A stretch of DNA of 64,000 nucleotides from Sphingorhabdus sp. EL138 (GTDB taxonomy: Bacteria > Pseudomonadota > Alphaproteobacteria > Sphingomonadales > Sphingomonadaceae), in assembly GCF_900258045.1 (NCBI RefSeq), contig NZ_OGVD01000001.1:539001-603000 (forward strand), in the 5' to 3' direction. Position numbers and translations under genes: made by a program. A model generated the notes under the pieces. It made no database searches. It worked only from the letters and a program-made list of their open reading frames with translations, and was not told the origin of the DNA. This document shows positions 24,776-34,066 of this stretch, one piece after another; within the stretch, counting starts at the first letter, position 1; every line of letters begins with the position of its first letter.

Positions 24776-24923
24776 ATTTGGTTGCCTGTCTTGACCGTTT
24801 TTCGGCAAGATGCGGCTCAATGACGAAAGCATAGCCCGGTGTCAATGCCTGCCCATCCAAAATCACATATTTACCATGCAAAAAAAGAGATGTGCCATCG
24901 CAGCCAAGCCGTTAAAGAGCGAT

Positions 24924-25676
24924 ATGGCACGTAAAAACAGATCTGTGAAGAAAACCGGTGGTGGTTTGAAATTCTGGGGCCGGCATGCGGTGGAGGCCGC
25001 GCTCGCCAACCCGCATCGCTTCACCAAGAAAATATCGGGAACCAGAGAAGCTCTGGCAACACTTGACCTTCCGCAGGACCTGGCCGTGGTATATAGCGAC
25101 GTCGCCGATCTGGGGCGGATAATTCCGCGCGATGCGCCGCATCAGGGAATGGTGCTTGATGTGGATCCTCTGCCAGAAATCTGGCTGGGTGACATGCTCG
25201 ATAAAGCGGCTGACAAAGGCCGGCCGATATTGGTACTGGACCAGGTAACTGATCCTCATAATGTCGGAGCAATCCTGCGTTCTGCCGCTGCTTTTGATGC
25301 CGCCGCCATTGTCACTCAGGACCGCCATGCGCCGCCTGAATCGGGGACACTGGCGAAATCAGCTTCCGGCGCCCTGGAAATTGTCCCCTGGGTGCGTGTG
25401 GTCAACCTGGCGCGCGCACTGGATGAAATTGCCGAGGCCGGATATTGGCGCATCGGCATGGCCGGGGAAGCCGAACAAACACTGGGCAGTGTCATGGGGC
25501 AAAGCAAGCTGGCGTTGGTTATGGGCGCTGAGGGCGAAGGCCTGCGGCAAAATGTCGCGGCCCATTGCGACGCTCTCGCACGGCTTCCGATGGCACCGCA
25601 AATGGAAAGTCTGAACGTATCCAATGCAGCAGCCATCGCTCTTTACGCAGAATATACACGAGACCGGGAGAATTAG
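24924..25676 (+). CDS. rlmB: TrmH/SpoU family RNA 2'-O-methyltransferase (RlmB-like)
   Basis: 250 residues from the ATG beginning MARKNR; an upstream in-frame ATG would add 38 residues unlike the family. N-terminal substrate-binding part starts FWGRHAVEAAL; the SPOUT knot domain has LDQVTDPHNVGAILRSA (motif 1), LVMGAEGEGLR (motif 2) and PMESLNVS-type APQMESLNVSNAAAIAL (motif 3). RlmB methylates G2251 of 23S rRNA; the exact target here is inferred. It is transcribed away from tRNA-Tyr. The stop TAG is directly followed by the next gene's ATG. Confidence 0.9.
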   Translation: MARKNRSVKKTGGGLKFWGRHAVEAALANPHRFTKKISGTREALATLDLPQDLAVVYSDVADLGRIIPRDAPHQGMVLDVDPLPEIWLGDMLDKAADKGRPILVLDQVTDPHNVGAILRSAAAFDAAAIVTQDRHAPPESGTLAKSASGALEIVPWVRVVNLARALDEIAEAGYWRIGMAGEAEQTLGSVMGQSKLALVMGAEGEGLRQNVAAHCDALARLPMAPQMESLNVSNAAAIALYAEYTRDREN

Positions 25677-26606
25677 ATGAAACAGATGTTCAAATTTGTA
25701 GCCGCCCTATCGGCCCCCTTGCTGTTATCGGGTTGCTTTTTATTGCCCGGCAAATTCAATGCGAACCTGAAGATCCTTGACGGCGATCGCTATGAGTTCG
25801 GCTATACTGGCCAGATTCAAATGACCATGCCCGATGATGGCAGGGCTAAAAAGCCGAGCGACGAACCCTTTGACCCAGCCAAGCTGAAATGCCGCGATCT
25901 GGTTTACAAAAGCAGCGGGGAAGTAAAAGCCGAGCGTCCTGTTTATGGGGATGACTATGATAGGTATGGGAAAGATGCCGACCCTTCGATTGATGCCAGC
26001 GAACTTGCTTATGATGTCGTTGATCGTGATTGCACCGAGGAAGAAATTACCGAACGAAAAGATCAATATGATCGCGCGCAAGCCCGCAAGCAGAAGCGAT
26101 ATGAAGAAGAAACCGCGATGGCAGGGGCCTTTTTCGGCGGGCCCATCCCGGGTGATGACGACAGCATGGCCGCCTTTGCCAAAAAACTGAGCAAATATCA
26201 GGGCTGGAAAAAGGTCGAGCATGCCGGCGGCAATATCTTCGATGTCGAATATAGCGAAACCGGCCCTATCGGCAATTATTTCAGCTTCCCGGTCCTACCT
26301 GATGCACAGATGCAATATCCTTTCTTCCAGCTCATCCGGCGTAGCGATGGCGCCATCGAGATGCTGACCCCCGGCATTGCTGGGCAAGGCAGCCTGTTCA
26401 ACGTGATGATGATGAAAGAAAGCGGTGGCAAAGCGCCGAAAATTTCTGAAATTGATGGTGTTTTGACCGTCGAAACCAATGGCACGGTCGTCAACAATAA
26501 CAGCGTTGATGGATTTACCGAAAATGGAGATCGGAAAATTATGAGCTGGAACATCGGCAAGAATGCCCAGTCCGAGGACGGGCCGCGAGCGCTGATCAGG
26601 TTCTGA
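25677..26606 (+). CDS. Lipoprotein of unknown function
   Basis: 309 residues. Lipobox LLLSGC (Cys about 20) after a short signal peptide; the mature protein is charged and begins with a beta-rich segment (FNANLKILDGDRYEFGYTGQ). The middle has an acidic/basic helical stretch (EEEITERKDQYDRAQARKQKRYEEE), and the end reads KIMSWNIGKNAQSEDGP, a pattern shared by several uncharacterised sphingomonad lipoproteins. GGGAG precedes the ATG, which immediately follows the rlmB stop. Function unknown. Confidence 0.75.
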   Translation: MKQMFKFVAALSAPLLLSGCFLLPGKFNANLKILDGDRYEFGYTGQIQMTMPDDGRAKKPSDEPFDPAKLKCRDLVYKSSGEVKAERPVYGDDYDRYGKDADPSIDASELAYDVVDRDCTEEEITERKDQYDRAQARKQKRYEEETAMAGAFFGGPIPGDDDSMAAFAKKLSKYQGWKKVEHAGGNIFDVEYSETGPIGNYFSFPVLPDAQMQYPFFQLIRRSDGAIEMLTPGIAGQGSLFNVMMMKESGGKAPKISEIDGVLTVETNGTVVNNNSVDGFTENGDRKIMSWNIGKNAQSEDGPRALIRF

Positions 26607-26623
26607 CTGAATATATGCGACGC

Positions 26624-26657
26624 ACAAAAAAGGGGAGCTCAGCGGCTCCCCTTTTTT
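26624..26657. terminator. Bidirectional intrinsic terminator
   Basis: AAAAAAGGGGAGC and GCTCCCCTTTTTTT form a stem with a six-base loop (TCAGCG) between the convergent lipoprotein and ferredoxin genes. It can serve both. Confidence 0.9.
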
Positions 26658-26676
26658 TGCATGGATTTCGCTCAGC

Positions 26677-26994
26677 TCAGTCTTCTTCGGCGATTTTCAC
26701 TTTCAGACCGTCAAGATCGTCATTCAATTCGATCTGGCAGCTCAGGCGGGAAAACTCATCCCGGTGATCACTGCTTTCCAATAGATCATCTTCGTCTTCA
26801 CTCATCGCAGGCAGCTTGTCTTTCCAGTCCGCATCGACATGCACATGGCAGGTCGCGCAGGAACAGCAGCCGCCACATAGTGCCAGCAGTTCGTCAAAGC
26901 CGTTATCGCGGATCGCTTCCATGACGTTCATACCGCTATCGACGGTAACGGCCTTCTCTTCTCCGGTACGACCGGTGACGTGGATGGTTGGCAT
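26677..26994 (-). CDS. Adrenodoxin-type [2Fe-2S] ferredoxin
   Basis: 105 residues. Cluster ligands lie in [15 protein letters not shown] (the family pattern C-x5-C-x2-C) with the fourth Cys in RLSCQIEL. The acidic patch ESSDHRDE is typical for docking of ferredoxin reductase and P450s. The extra Cys in GGCCSC is a small deviation from the more usual GGACSC. It carries electrons to P450s, Rieske oxygenases or Fe-S assembly; no partner is adjacent. Confidence 0.93.
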   Translation of the reverse strand: MPTIHVTGRTGEEKAVTVDSGMNVMEAIRDNGFDELLALCGGCCSCATCHVHVDADWKDKLPAMSEDEDDLLESSDHRDEFSRLSCQIELNDDLDGLKVKIAEED

Positions 26995-27097
26995 ATAAAC
27001 CCCTTAAGCTGTTTTCATTCAAAATCCGGCACGCTATGTCCGCTCGATCAAAAAGAATCAAGAGGCCAAACGGCCTGCAAGCTGAGGCAGAGCCGCA

Positions 27098-27715
27098 ATG
27101 GGCCTATCAAAAGAGACGATAAAGACCAGCCTTGATGCGGTCAGCAAAGTCGAGCCGGTCCTCGGCAAGGCCATCGAAGCAGCCGGTTATCCCGAACCAC
27201 GCATCAACCCGAAAGGTTACCAGACATTGCTCAGGACCATTGTTGGTCAACAGGTCAGCGTGGCTTCCGCGGCCTCTGTCTGGAACAAGCTGGAAGCAAA
27301 ATTGGGCGCAGGCTGTCCGGCAGAAGCGCTGATCGCAACCGACTTTGATGAATTACGCGCTTGCGGCCTGTCGCGTCAGAAACAGGGCTATGCGCGCAGT
27401 CTGGCGGAGTTGATTTTGTCCGGCGGATTGGACCTCAACAACTTGCCGGATGACGATGAGGAGGCCATTGCGCGGCTCACCCAAGTCAAAGGCATTGGTC
27501 GCTGGTCGGCGGAAATCTATCTGCTCTTTGCATTGGGCCGTCCCGATATCTGGCCCGCTGGCGATCTCGCCATTCAGGCCGGAGTTGGCGACATATTGGG
27601 CCATGACACGCGGCCATCAGAACAGGACTTGCGAGAGATTGCGCTGCCCTGGTCGCCGCATCGCGGGTCGGTCGCCATTTTCATCTGGCATCATTACAAC
27701 ACAATGGTGATGTAG
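27098..27715 (+). CDS. DNA-3-methyladenine glycosylase II (AlkA-like, HhH-GPD)
   Basis: 205 residues, the short bacterial AlkA-like form without the N-terminal beta domain. YQTLLRTIVGQQVSVASA opens the fold. The helix-hairpin-helix is LTQVKGIGRWSAEIYLL, with catalytic Asp in IWPAGDLAIQ. It removes alkylated purines to start base excision repair. No Fe-S Cys cluster is present, so it is not an endonuclease III. It stands alone, divergent from the ferredoxin. Confidence 0.92.
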   Translation: MGLSKETIKTSLDAVSKVEPVLGKAIEAAGYPEPRINPKGYQTLLRTIVGQQVSVASAASVWNKLEAKLGAGCPAEALIATDFDELRACGLSRQKQGYARSLAELILSGGLDLNNLPDDDEEAIARLTQVKGIGRWSAEIYLLFALGRPDIWPAGDLAIQAGVGDILGHDTRPSEQDLREIALPWSPHRGSVAIFIWHHYNTMVM

Positions 27716-27733
27716 CTTTCGAACAGCCGGACG

Positions 27734-28261
27734 CTATTTCTTCAGCATGGGGTTCAGCGCCATCACTTCTTCCATGAAGGATCGCGGTTTTTTCCAGAAT
27801 TTGGTTTTCGCATTGAACTGATAACCCAATATCGCAATCGCCTCGCTGGCAAAATGGACGCAATTGCGCTTGTTGAGGCTGTAGCTTTTCTGAGGCTTGT
27901 CGCGCCATTTTTTAACCAGCGCCATCAACTCACGATATTTGTTATCGCCAACGGTCACCGTGAAATGCGGATTGCTGTTGGTGATATATTTGGGCTTGGG
28001 CGTCTCTACCTTGCCCTTGACCGATCCCCATAAAATTCCGGGCGAGATATTGACCGCGGTGAAGCCAAAGCTGGTATCCACGGTCTCGCCGTTCTGCAGC
28101 TTGCCTTTCATCACAAAAAAGGCGTGCGGAAAATTTTTGCCAAAATCATGGGAGTAAAAGGTCACTGCCACTTGTGCCTGTGCAGGCATTGCGGTCATGA
28201 AGAACGGGATCAGAATGGCCAGAAGACGCAGCCGGAACCTTACAAAAAACTGTCTTGTCAC
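27734..28261 (-). CDS. Secreted protein with possible permuted papain-like fold
   Basis: 175 residues. Signal peptide 1-30 (basic start, LLAILIPFFMTAMPAQAQ). The mature part has FYSHDFGKNFPHAFFVM near the front and SLNKRNCVHFASEAIAILG toward the end. A His early and an Asn-Cys later is the order seen in circularly permuted NlpC/P60-LRAT-like cysteine hydrolases; this assignment is inference. GTG start immediately after the TAA of the ABC permease gene, so it is the last gene of that operon. A link to osmolyte transport is not evident. Confidence 0.65.
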   Translation of the reverse strand: MTRQFFVRFRLRLLAILIPFFMTAMPAQAQVAVTFYSHDFGKNFPHAFFVMKGKLQNGETVDTSFGFTAVNISPGILWGSVKGKVETPKPKYITNSNPHFTVTVGDNKYRELMALVKKWRDKPQKSYSLNKRNCVHFASEAIAILGYQFNAKTKFWKKPRSFMEEVMALNPMLKK

Positions 28262-29809
28262 TTACTGATCTTTCCCGTTCCTGGTCTGCTCATCCAGCCA
28301 GCGCGCCGCCTGTCCGGGGGAGCGCTTGTCGGCTTCACGATCGACCTTATAATTGGCCTCTCGCATATTTTCCACAGTGATCGCGCCGACCAGCGGCTTG
28401 ATCGCGTTGATGAGCCTTTCATCACCGCTGCGGTCTTCAGAAACCAGTATCATCGCCTCATAGGACGGCACCGCACCTTTCGTGTCTTCGAGCACGACAA
28501 ATCCATTGGCCGCTATGCGGCCGTCCGAAGAAAAGGCCGAGATCACATCCACTTCCCCGCTCGATAAAGCGGGATACATGAAGGTCGGATTAAACGAGCG
28601 CGATTCTTTAAACCGGATTGGATAGGCGGCCTTGACCATCTCCCATTCCGGGCGTTCGAGAAATTCAAGATCGGTGCCAAATGCAAAGTCGGAAGAAATG
28701 CGGGCAAGGTCATCAAGTGTCGTGAGCCGTCTGCTTGCCGCATCTTCAGGACGTACCGCAAAGGCATATGTATTTTCAAACCCCAGAGCACCCAGCATGG
28801 TCACGCCATGCTCAGACGCACTCCATTGCGCAATTTCATTCACCATGTCATCGGCAGGCACCGTATCTGACCGTTTCATCTGGTTGGTCCAGATCGTACC
28901 GGAATAATCGACATAAATATCGATATCTCCCGACGCCACCGCCTGAAACACCACGGCCGAACCGAGACCGTCCTGATAACGGACTTCATAGCCTGATTCC
29001 TCCAACCGCGAACCGATCAGCCGCGCCAATATGAACTGTTCGGAGAAACCTTTCGCGCCGATCACCACGACATCGTCACGCGCGGCCAGCATTGGTAACA
29101 ACGCAATGGCCAGGCCAATACCGATAACCGCCCCGCTGCCCCACACCATAAGCTTCTGGCGATCCCGGATACCGCGCTCGATCAGGCCAAGCAGCGTATC
29201 GACGATAATCGCCAGTCCTGCAGAGGCGAAACAACCGGTAAGCACCAATGTCCAGTTTTGAGTCTGCAGGCCGGCAAAGATCAGATCACCGAGACTGGCC
29301 TGCCCCACGGTTGTGGACAATGTCGCGGCTCCGATAGTCCAGACGGCGGCAGTGCGGATACCGGCCATGATGGTCGGCGCTGCGAGCGGTGCTTCCACCA
29401 GACGCAGCTTTTGTGCCGCTGTCATACCGAGCCCGTCCGCCGCCTGTTTTGCGGCCGGTGCCACGCCAGTCAGTCCAGTGACCGCGTTGCGCAAAATTGG
29501 CAGCAGCGCATAAAGCGTAAGCGCAAGCAAGGCCGGCAAAAAGCCAAGCGCGGATATCTCTCCGCCGACTAAAGCCGACAGCCCCAGCAGAATGGGATAG
29601 AATAGCGCGAGCAAGGCCAATGCCGGAATCGTCTGGACCAGACTGGCAAAACCCAGAATGACCGCAGCCACTTTCGGCGCCCGCGCCGCCCATATGGCCA
29701 AGGGTAAACACAAGGCCATGGCAAGCAGCAAAGCGGAGAAACTGAGCTGCACATGGGCCGCCAGCAATTCCGGAACCCGTACAAAGGCCTGTTGCCATGC
29801 CTCCGTCAT
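28262..29809 (-). CDS. OpuC/ProWX-type osmolyte ABC transporter: fused permease and substrate-binding protein
   Basis: 515 residues. Permease part about 1-240 with five or six helices and the EAA-like loop GMTAAQKLRLVEAPLAAPTIMAG. A connecting helix leads to the substrate-binding domain (about 245-505, starting VVVIGAKGFSEQFILARL), of the glycine betaine/choline OpuAC type, with QDGLGSAVVFQAVASGDIDIYVDYSGTIW-like cage features split across the domain. The ATP-binding subunit is encoded just upstream with a 4-base ATGA overlap. It likely imports betaine, choline or a related quaternary amine for osmoprotection. Confidence 0.92.
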   Translation of the reverse strand: MTEAWQQAFVRVPELLAAHVQLSFSALLLAMALCLPLAIWAARAPKVAAVILGFASLVQTIPALALLALFYPILLGLSALVGGEISALGFLPALLALTLYALLPILRNAVTGLTGVAPAAKQAADGLGMTAAQKLRLVEAPLAAPTIMAGIRTAAVWTIGAATLSTTVGQASLGDLIFAGLQTQNWTLVLTGCFASAGLAIIVDTLLGLIERGIRDRQKLMVWGSGAVIGIGLAIALLPMLAARDDVVVIGAKGFSEQFILARLIGSRLEESGYEVRYQDGLGSAVVFQAVASGDIDIYVDYSGTIWTNQMKRSDTVPADDMVNEIAQWSASEHGVTMLGALGFENTYAFAVRPEDAASRRLTTLDDLARISSDFAFGTDLEFLERPEWEMVKAAYPIRFKESRSFNPTFMYPALSSGEVDVISAFSSDGRIAANGFVVLEDTKGAVPSYEAMILVSEDRSGDERLINAIKPLVGAITVENMREANYKVDREADKRSPGQAARWLDEQTRNGKDQ

Positions 29810-30615
29810 GTCTTTTTCGCTCCGTCCGTATTGCCCAGCGCGATGAGATGCGCCGCCTGCGCACGGGGAATGGCGACCAAGGCTTCGGCTTCATCGCCGA
29901 CACTGCCCGACAACAGTTCCGCTGGCGTCGCATCTGCCTTGATCTGACCCGCCTCCATAACCAGTATCCGGTCGGCAAGATAAAGCGCCTCGGCCATGTC
30001 ATGGGTGACGATTATCGTTGTCAGGCCCAGCTTCTCATGTAGCGCTTTATATTGACCAGCCAGGCTGTCCCGCGTGACCGGATCCAGCGCGCCAAAGGGT
30101 TCATCCATAAGCATCAAGCCCGGCCGCGTTGCCAGCGCCCGGGCCACGCCCACCCTTTGCTGTTGCCCGCCACTTAGCTGATGCGGCATCCGGCCAGCCA
30201 TTTCCTGAGGGAGTTCGACTAATTCAAGCAATTCGGTGACACGTTCTGCTCTTCCATCCTTCTCACCTGCCAGCTCGAGCCCAATCGCGATATTGCGCGA
30301 AATCGTCATATGCGGGAAAAGACCAATATTCTGGAACACATAACCAATCCGGCGGCGCAAAATATGGGGATCAATTGCCTTCACATTGTCATCCGCGATC
30401 AAAACCTCACCCGCGGTGGGGTCGACCAGCCGGTTGATCATTTTCAACAAAGTGGACTTGCCCGATCCGGATAACCCGACCAGCGCAACAAAACTGCCCG
30501 CCGCGATCTCCAGCGAAATATCGTCCACGGCCGTAACCGTACCATAACTACGCCTGACATTTTTGAGGCTGATCGCCGGACCGGAGGCAGAAAAGGTTGA
30601 AATCATTATAGTCAC
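29806..30615 (-). CDS. ABC transporter ATP-binding protein, OpuCA/ProV-like
   Basis: 269 residues. Walker A GLSGSGKST, Q-loop VFQNIGLFPHMT, signature LSGGQQQRVGVARAL, Walker B GLMLMDEPFGALDP and H-loop VTHD are all intact. No C-terminal CBS domains, unlike OpuCA or ProV of other phyla. GTG at 30615 is assumed; ATG three codons later is equally possible, as no clear RBS is seen. It powers the fused permease/binding protein with which it overlaps. Confidence 0.92.
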   Translation of the reverse strand: MTIMISTFSASGPAISLKNVRRSYGTVTAVDDISLEIAAGSFVALVGLSGSGKSTLLKMINRLVDPTAGEVLIADDNVKAIDPHILRRRIGYVFQNIGLFPHMTISRNIAIGLELAGEKDGRAERVTELLELVELPQEMAGRMPHQLSGGQQQRVGVARALATRPGLMLMDEPFGALDPVTRDSLAGQYKALHEKLGLTTIIVTHDMAEALYLADRILVMEAGQIKADATPAELLSGSVGDEAEALVAIPRAQAAHLIALGNTDGAKKT

Positions 30616-30724
30616 TATTGGCCAGCTTTACTCAATATGTCCAATCGCTCTTGACCTGATCGCCAAAAACCGCTCGAACAAACATTAATGTCAATAAGAC
30701 AAAGATGAGAGGGCGAGAACAAAA

Positions 30725-31558
30725 ATGGCATATCAGAGCGGACAGAAATCAATCTTCATCACCGGCGGCGCGTCAGGACTGGGCCGCGAAGTCGCTCGCT
30801 ATTTCGCGGGCAAGGGATGGTATATCGGTATTGCCGATATCAATGATGCCGGGATGACTGAAACCGCATCGCTGCTGCCCGAAGGGCAAAGTTCGATCCA
30901 CAGGCTGGATGTAACAGATCGCGCCAACTGGAAATCTGCCGTCGCCGACTTCGGCGAAATTACCGCCGGAACGATGAATGTGCTGTTCAACAATGCCGGC
31001 ATCGGAGAAGGCGGCCCGATTCAGGAGATGACCGACGAGGATATCGACCTGATGGTCGCGATCAATTTTACCGGTTGCATCAGCGGCACACGAGCCTGTT
31101 TTGAAATGCTTAAGAACACGCCCGACAGCTGTGTGCTCTATACGGCTTCGGCTGCCGGTATCTACGGTGTGGCCGACCTCAGTGTCTATAGTGCAACCAA
31201 ATTTGCCGTACGCGGCCTTGCGGAATCGCACGATCTGGAATTTAACAAATATGGCATCAAGTCCCGTTCGTTGATGCCCGGCTTTGTTGACACCAATATC
31301 ATCTCGGATGTGGTGGAAGGCACCAATCAGACGGGCAAGGAGCGGCTGGAAGAAAGCGGTGTGCTTGTCAGTCCGGTATCAATTATCGGCCCGGCAGCTT
31401 GGGAAGCCGTCCATGGCAAAAAGGTCCATACGCCGGTCAATAAAATGGCCAAGCAGCTGGCCTTCGCTGCACGCTGGATGCCAGGCCGGCTGCGCAAACA
31501 ATCCGTCGAGCTCGCCGATCTGGGCAATGTTCTCGCTGGGGTAGACGATAAAAGCTAG
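30725..31558 (+). CDS. Short-chain dehydrogenase/reductase (SDR)
   Basis: 277 residues. Cofactor loop [17 protein letters not shown] (about 11-27), NNAG in [11 protein letters not shown], catalytic Ser in TASAAGIYG and YSATK for Tyr/Lys. GAGAGGGCGAG serves as RBS region. The C-terminal extension after about residue 225 ([20 protein letters not shown]) is basic and amphipathic, as in SDRs acting on membrane or CoA-linked substrates. Its TAG overlaps the TAG of the converging phhB gene within a shared CTAG. Substrate unknown. Confidence 0.88.
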   Translation: MAYQSGQKSIFITGGASGLGREVARYFAGKGWYIGIADINDAGMTETASLLPEGQSSIHRLDVTDRANWKSAVADFGEITAGTMNVLFNNAGIGEGGPIQEMTDEDIDLMVAINFTGCISGTRACFEMLKNTPDSCVLYTASAAGIYGVADLSVYSATKFAVRGLAESHDLEFNKYGIKSRSLMPGFVDTNIISDVVEGTNQTGKERLEESGVLVSPVSIIGPAAWEAVHGKKVHTPVNKMAKQLAFAARWMPGRLRKQSVELADLGNVLAGVDDKS

Positions 31559-31851
31559 AGAATATCCTCAATGGTTTTCGCCAGATCAATATCGCGCTGA
31601 GACAATCCGCCATTTTCACCTGCATCATGGGTGGTCAGCGTAATGTCGACGTTATTATAGACATTGAACCATTCGGGATGGTGATCCGCTTTCTCGGCAT
31701 GGATCGCCACGCGCGTCATAAAGGCATAAGCTTCGGTGAAATCGGCAAATTTGAACTTCCGGCTGATCGCATCACGTTTGCTGTCATATTCCCAGTCAGG
31801 CAGCGCCGCCAGAGCGGCCTGCCGTTCAGCATCATTTAGTTGGGCCACCAT
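31555..31851 (-). CDS. phhB: Pterin-4a-carbinolamine dehydratase
   Basis: 98 residues from the ATG preceded by AAGGAG nine bases upstream; an in-frame ATG 11 codons earlier lies upstream of this RBS and is rejected. The PCD motif is complete: [24 protein letters not shown] followed by [19 protein letters not shown]-like elements, with the catalytic His pair in ADHHPEW. It recycles 4a-hydroxytetrahydrobiopterin for aromatic amino acid hydroxylases. No hydroxylase is in the window. Confidence 0.93.
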   Translation of the reverse strand: MVAQLNDAERQAALAALPDWEYDSKRDAISRKFKFADFTEAYAFMTRVAIHAEKADHHPEWFNVYNNVDITLTTHDAGENGGLSQRDIDLAKTIEDIL

Positions 31852-31929
31852 ATTTCGATACTCCTTGCTTGGCTTTACCGCCATTTCGTGGCTTAAGTCT
31901 TCCCCATGAACCGAGGGGCGTCAACCAAA

Positions 31930-32544
31930 ATGCGGATAGACGGCGGCGATAATCTGCGCGCCGAAGCTCTTTCGTGCGTGCGCGGTGACAAATTGCTGTT
32001 TCGCGATCTGAATTTTACGCTGGAACCGGGACAAGCCGGGCTGGTGACCGGACCCAATGGCGTCGGTAAATCGAGCCTGCTGCGACTTATTGCCGGATTG
32101 CTGGAGCCATTTTCGGGCATGATCCATGTTCCGGCATCGGTTGCCATATGTGATGACCGGATGGCGCTGGATGAAAATCTGCCGCTGCAGGATGCGCTCC
32201 GGTTTTGGGCCAGGCTGGATGGTAGAGCAGAGGATGATTGTACGGCCGTGATGAAAAAAGCTGGCATGGGCCATCTCGCCGAGGTGCCGATCCGCTACTT
32301 CTCGACCGGCCAGCGCCAACGCGCACGGCTTGCCCGGACATTTCTGACCGCTGCGAACCTGTGGTTGCTGGACGAACCGGCCAATGGTCTTGATACCGCA
32401 TCGGTGGAACTGCTTGGAAAAAGCCTGCAAGCCCATCTGGAGCGCGGCGGCATTATCCTTGCGGCAAGTCATATCGCGCTGCCGATTTCCTTTGACCTCC
32501 AACTTGAACTAGCAGCGCTGGAAGAGATGGAGACGCCGCTATGA
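31930..32544 (+). CDS. ccmA: Haem exporter ATP-binding protein CcmA
   Basis: 204 residues from the ATG with GAGGGG upstream; an ATG eight codons earlier lacks an RBS. Walker A GPNGVGKSS, signature YFSTGQRQRARLAR (a CcmA-typical variant), Walker B LWLLDEPANGLD and H-loop AASH. With CcmB it forms the ABC unit needed to release haem-CcmE in cytochrome c maturation. The ATGA overlap couples it to ccmB. CcmC and the rest of the system are not in this window. Confidence 0.94.
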   Translation: MRIDGGDNLRAEALSCVRGDKLLFRDLNFTLEPGQAGLVTGPNGVGKSSLLRLIAGLLEPFSGMIHVPASVAICDDRMALDENLPLQDALRFWARLDGRAEDDCTAVMKKAGMGHLAEVPIRYFSTGQRQRARLARTFLTAANLWLLDEPANGLDTASVELLGKSLQAHLERGGIILAASHIALPISFDLQLELAALEEMETPL

Positions 32545-33191
32545 TCGGCGCGCTCAGAACGATGATCTGGCGTGATGTCCGGCAAAGCTATGCCAGCGGC
32601 GGGACCTGGCTGCCGGTGATTTTCTATCTCTCGGCGGCGACCCTGTTTCCCTTTGCTGTGGGGCCGGACCGCGACCTGCTGCTGCAGACCGGTGGCGGCA
32701 TATTGTGGATCGCGGCATTGCTTGCGACCCTCCTGCCGCTCGACAGGCTGGTGCAGCCGGATCTGGACAATGGCTTCCATGACCAATTGCTCGTGCGCGG
32801 CATTACCGACGAGTTCATCGCCTTTGCCCGGCTGATCTCCCATTGGCTGGCTTTTGGGCCGCCATTGCTGTTCGCAGCCTTGCTCGCCAGTGGTCTAATG
32901 GGCTTGGAAGGCCCGCCGCTGATCACCCTGCTCGCCAGCTTGGCGATTGCCACTCCTGCTCTCGCGGGCCTCGCAGTAATGATCGCAGCCCTGACGGCGG
33001 GCCTGAAAGGTGCCGGTGCTTTGGGTGGATTGCTGCTGGTGCCGCTGGCCATTCCGTTGCTGATCTTTGGAGCCGGTAGCCTGGCCGATCAAAGCGGTAG
33101 CGCTTTGTTATTCCTGAGCGCCGTATCACTGCTGCTGGTCGCGATTACGCCTTTTGCTGCAGGTGCTGCGTTAAAAGCAATGCGCGAATAA
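32541..33191 (+). CDS. ccmB: Haem exporter membrane protein CcmB
   Basis: 216 residues and six hydrophobic helices. CcmB landmarks: IWRDVRQSY near the N-terminus, LDRLVQPDLDNGFHDQLLV in the first cytoplasmic loop, and Gly-rich helices (ALTAGLKGAGALGGLLLVPLA). It pairs with CcmA in the inner membrane and works in c-type cytochrome maturation, consistent with the PQQ/haem c dehydrogenase at 35714. It converges with the MoCF gene two bases beyond. Confidence 0.94.
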   Translation: MIGALRTMIWRDVRQSYASGGTWLPVIFYLSAATLFPFAVGPDRDLLLQTGGGILWIAALLATLLPLDRLVQPDLDNGFHDQLLVRGITDEFIAFARLISHWLAFGPPLLFAALLASGLMGLEGPPLITLLASLAIATPALAGLAVMIAALTAGLKGAGALGGLLLVPLAIPLLIFGAGSLADQSGSALLFLSAVSLLLVAITPFAAGAALKAMRE

Positions 33192-33193
33192 GC

Positions 33194-33952
33194 CTAGATA
33201 CCGCCGTCGGTTACCTCATAACCAGCCTCTTCCAGTCCGGATTTCAGCGCTGCCGTACAGGTCGCCAGCTCCTCTGCATCAGTGGAGCGGACCACGAAAT
33301 TCGCGCCCACCGTACCATTGCGGAAAAACGGATAACTGCCGATCTGGCAGCCTTCATGCGCATTTTCGGCGGCGGTCAGAACATCGGCAATTTCGCTTTC
33401 CGGCGCCCACGCCCCTAGTGTTGCGGACAGCAGCGGCGCGCCGCCTTCCAATGTACCGGTCAAAGCATCCAGCATACCGGCTGTAATATGCGGGACACCA
33501 GCCATCAGATACAGATTGTCGATCTTTATTCCGGGCGCACCGGACATGCGATTTTCGATCAGTTCTGCGCCATCGGGCACGCGCGCCATGCGCAAGCGGC
33601 CTTCATTAATCCCGCCTTTGTCAGCATAATAGCGTTCCAATATCGCCCGTGCGGTCGGATGGATAATCACATCGACCCCCAACGCCTTGGAGATGGCGTC
33701 CACCGTGATATCATCATGGGTCGGACCAATGCCGCCAGTGGTGAACAGATAATCGTTGCGCGCCCGCAAGATGTTCACCGCTTCGGCAATGGCGTCCATA
33801 TCGTCGGCAATCACCCGCACTTCGCCCAGCCTGATGCCCTGCACGTTCAGCCACTTGGCGATTTGCGCGATATTCTTGTCCTGCGTACGGCCAGAGAGAA
33901 TCTCGTCACCAATGACGATCAGGGCGGCTGTGTAAATGCGGGCTGTGTTCAT
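33194..33952 (-). CDS. Molybdopterin-binding/CinA-like protein (competence/damage-inducible protein A domain)
   Basis: 252 residues from the ATG at MNTARIY. MoCF-binding fold with ALIVIGDEILSGRTQDKN at the front and LFTTGGIGPTHDDITVDAIS, both diagnostic. YLMAGVPHIT follows. The C-terminal deamidase (PncC) domain of full CinA is absent, as in the common short form. It probably hydrolyses a nucleotide-type substrate such as ADP-ribose; a molybdopterin role is only a fold-based label. An upstream ATG 12 codons earlier is less likely. Confidence 0.9.
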   Translation of the reverse strand: MNTARIYTAALIVIGDEILSGRTQDKNIAQIAKWLNVQGIRLGEVRVIADDMDAIAEAVNILRARNDYLFTTGGIGPTHDDITVDAISKALGVDVIIHPTARAILERYYADKGGINEGRLRMARVPDGAELIENRMSGAPGIKIDNLYLMAGVPHITAGMLDALTGTLEGGAPLLSATLGAWAPESEIADVLTAAENAHEGCQIGSYPFFRNGTVGANFVVRSTDAEELATCTAALKSGLEEAGYEVTDGGI

Positions 33953-34066
33953 GGCCTTTGGATATAGAGCAGTTCGGCAAATCATCAACGGCCATTTGCA
34001 ATTTGGTAAGGTCCGGCACCTAAACTGAGATGGGGTGCATCAGATCCTCTCCAACGGGAGAATATT

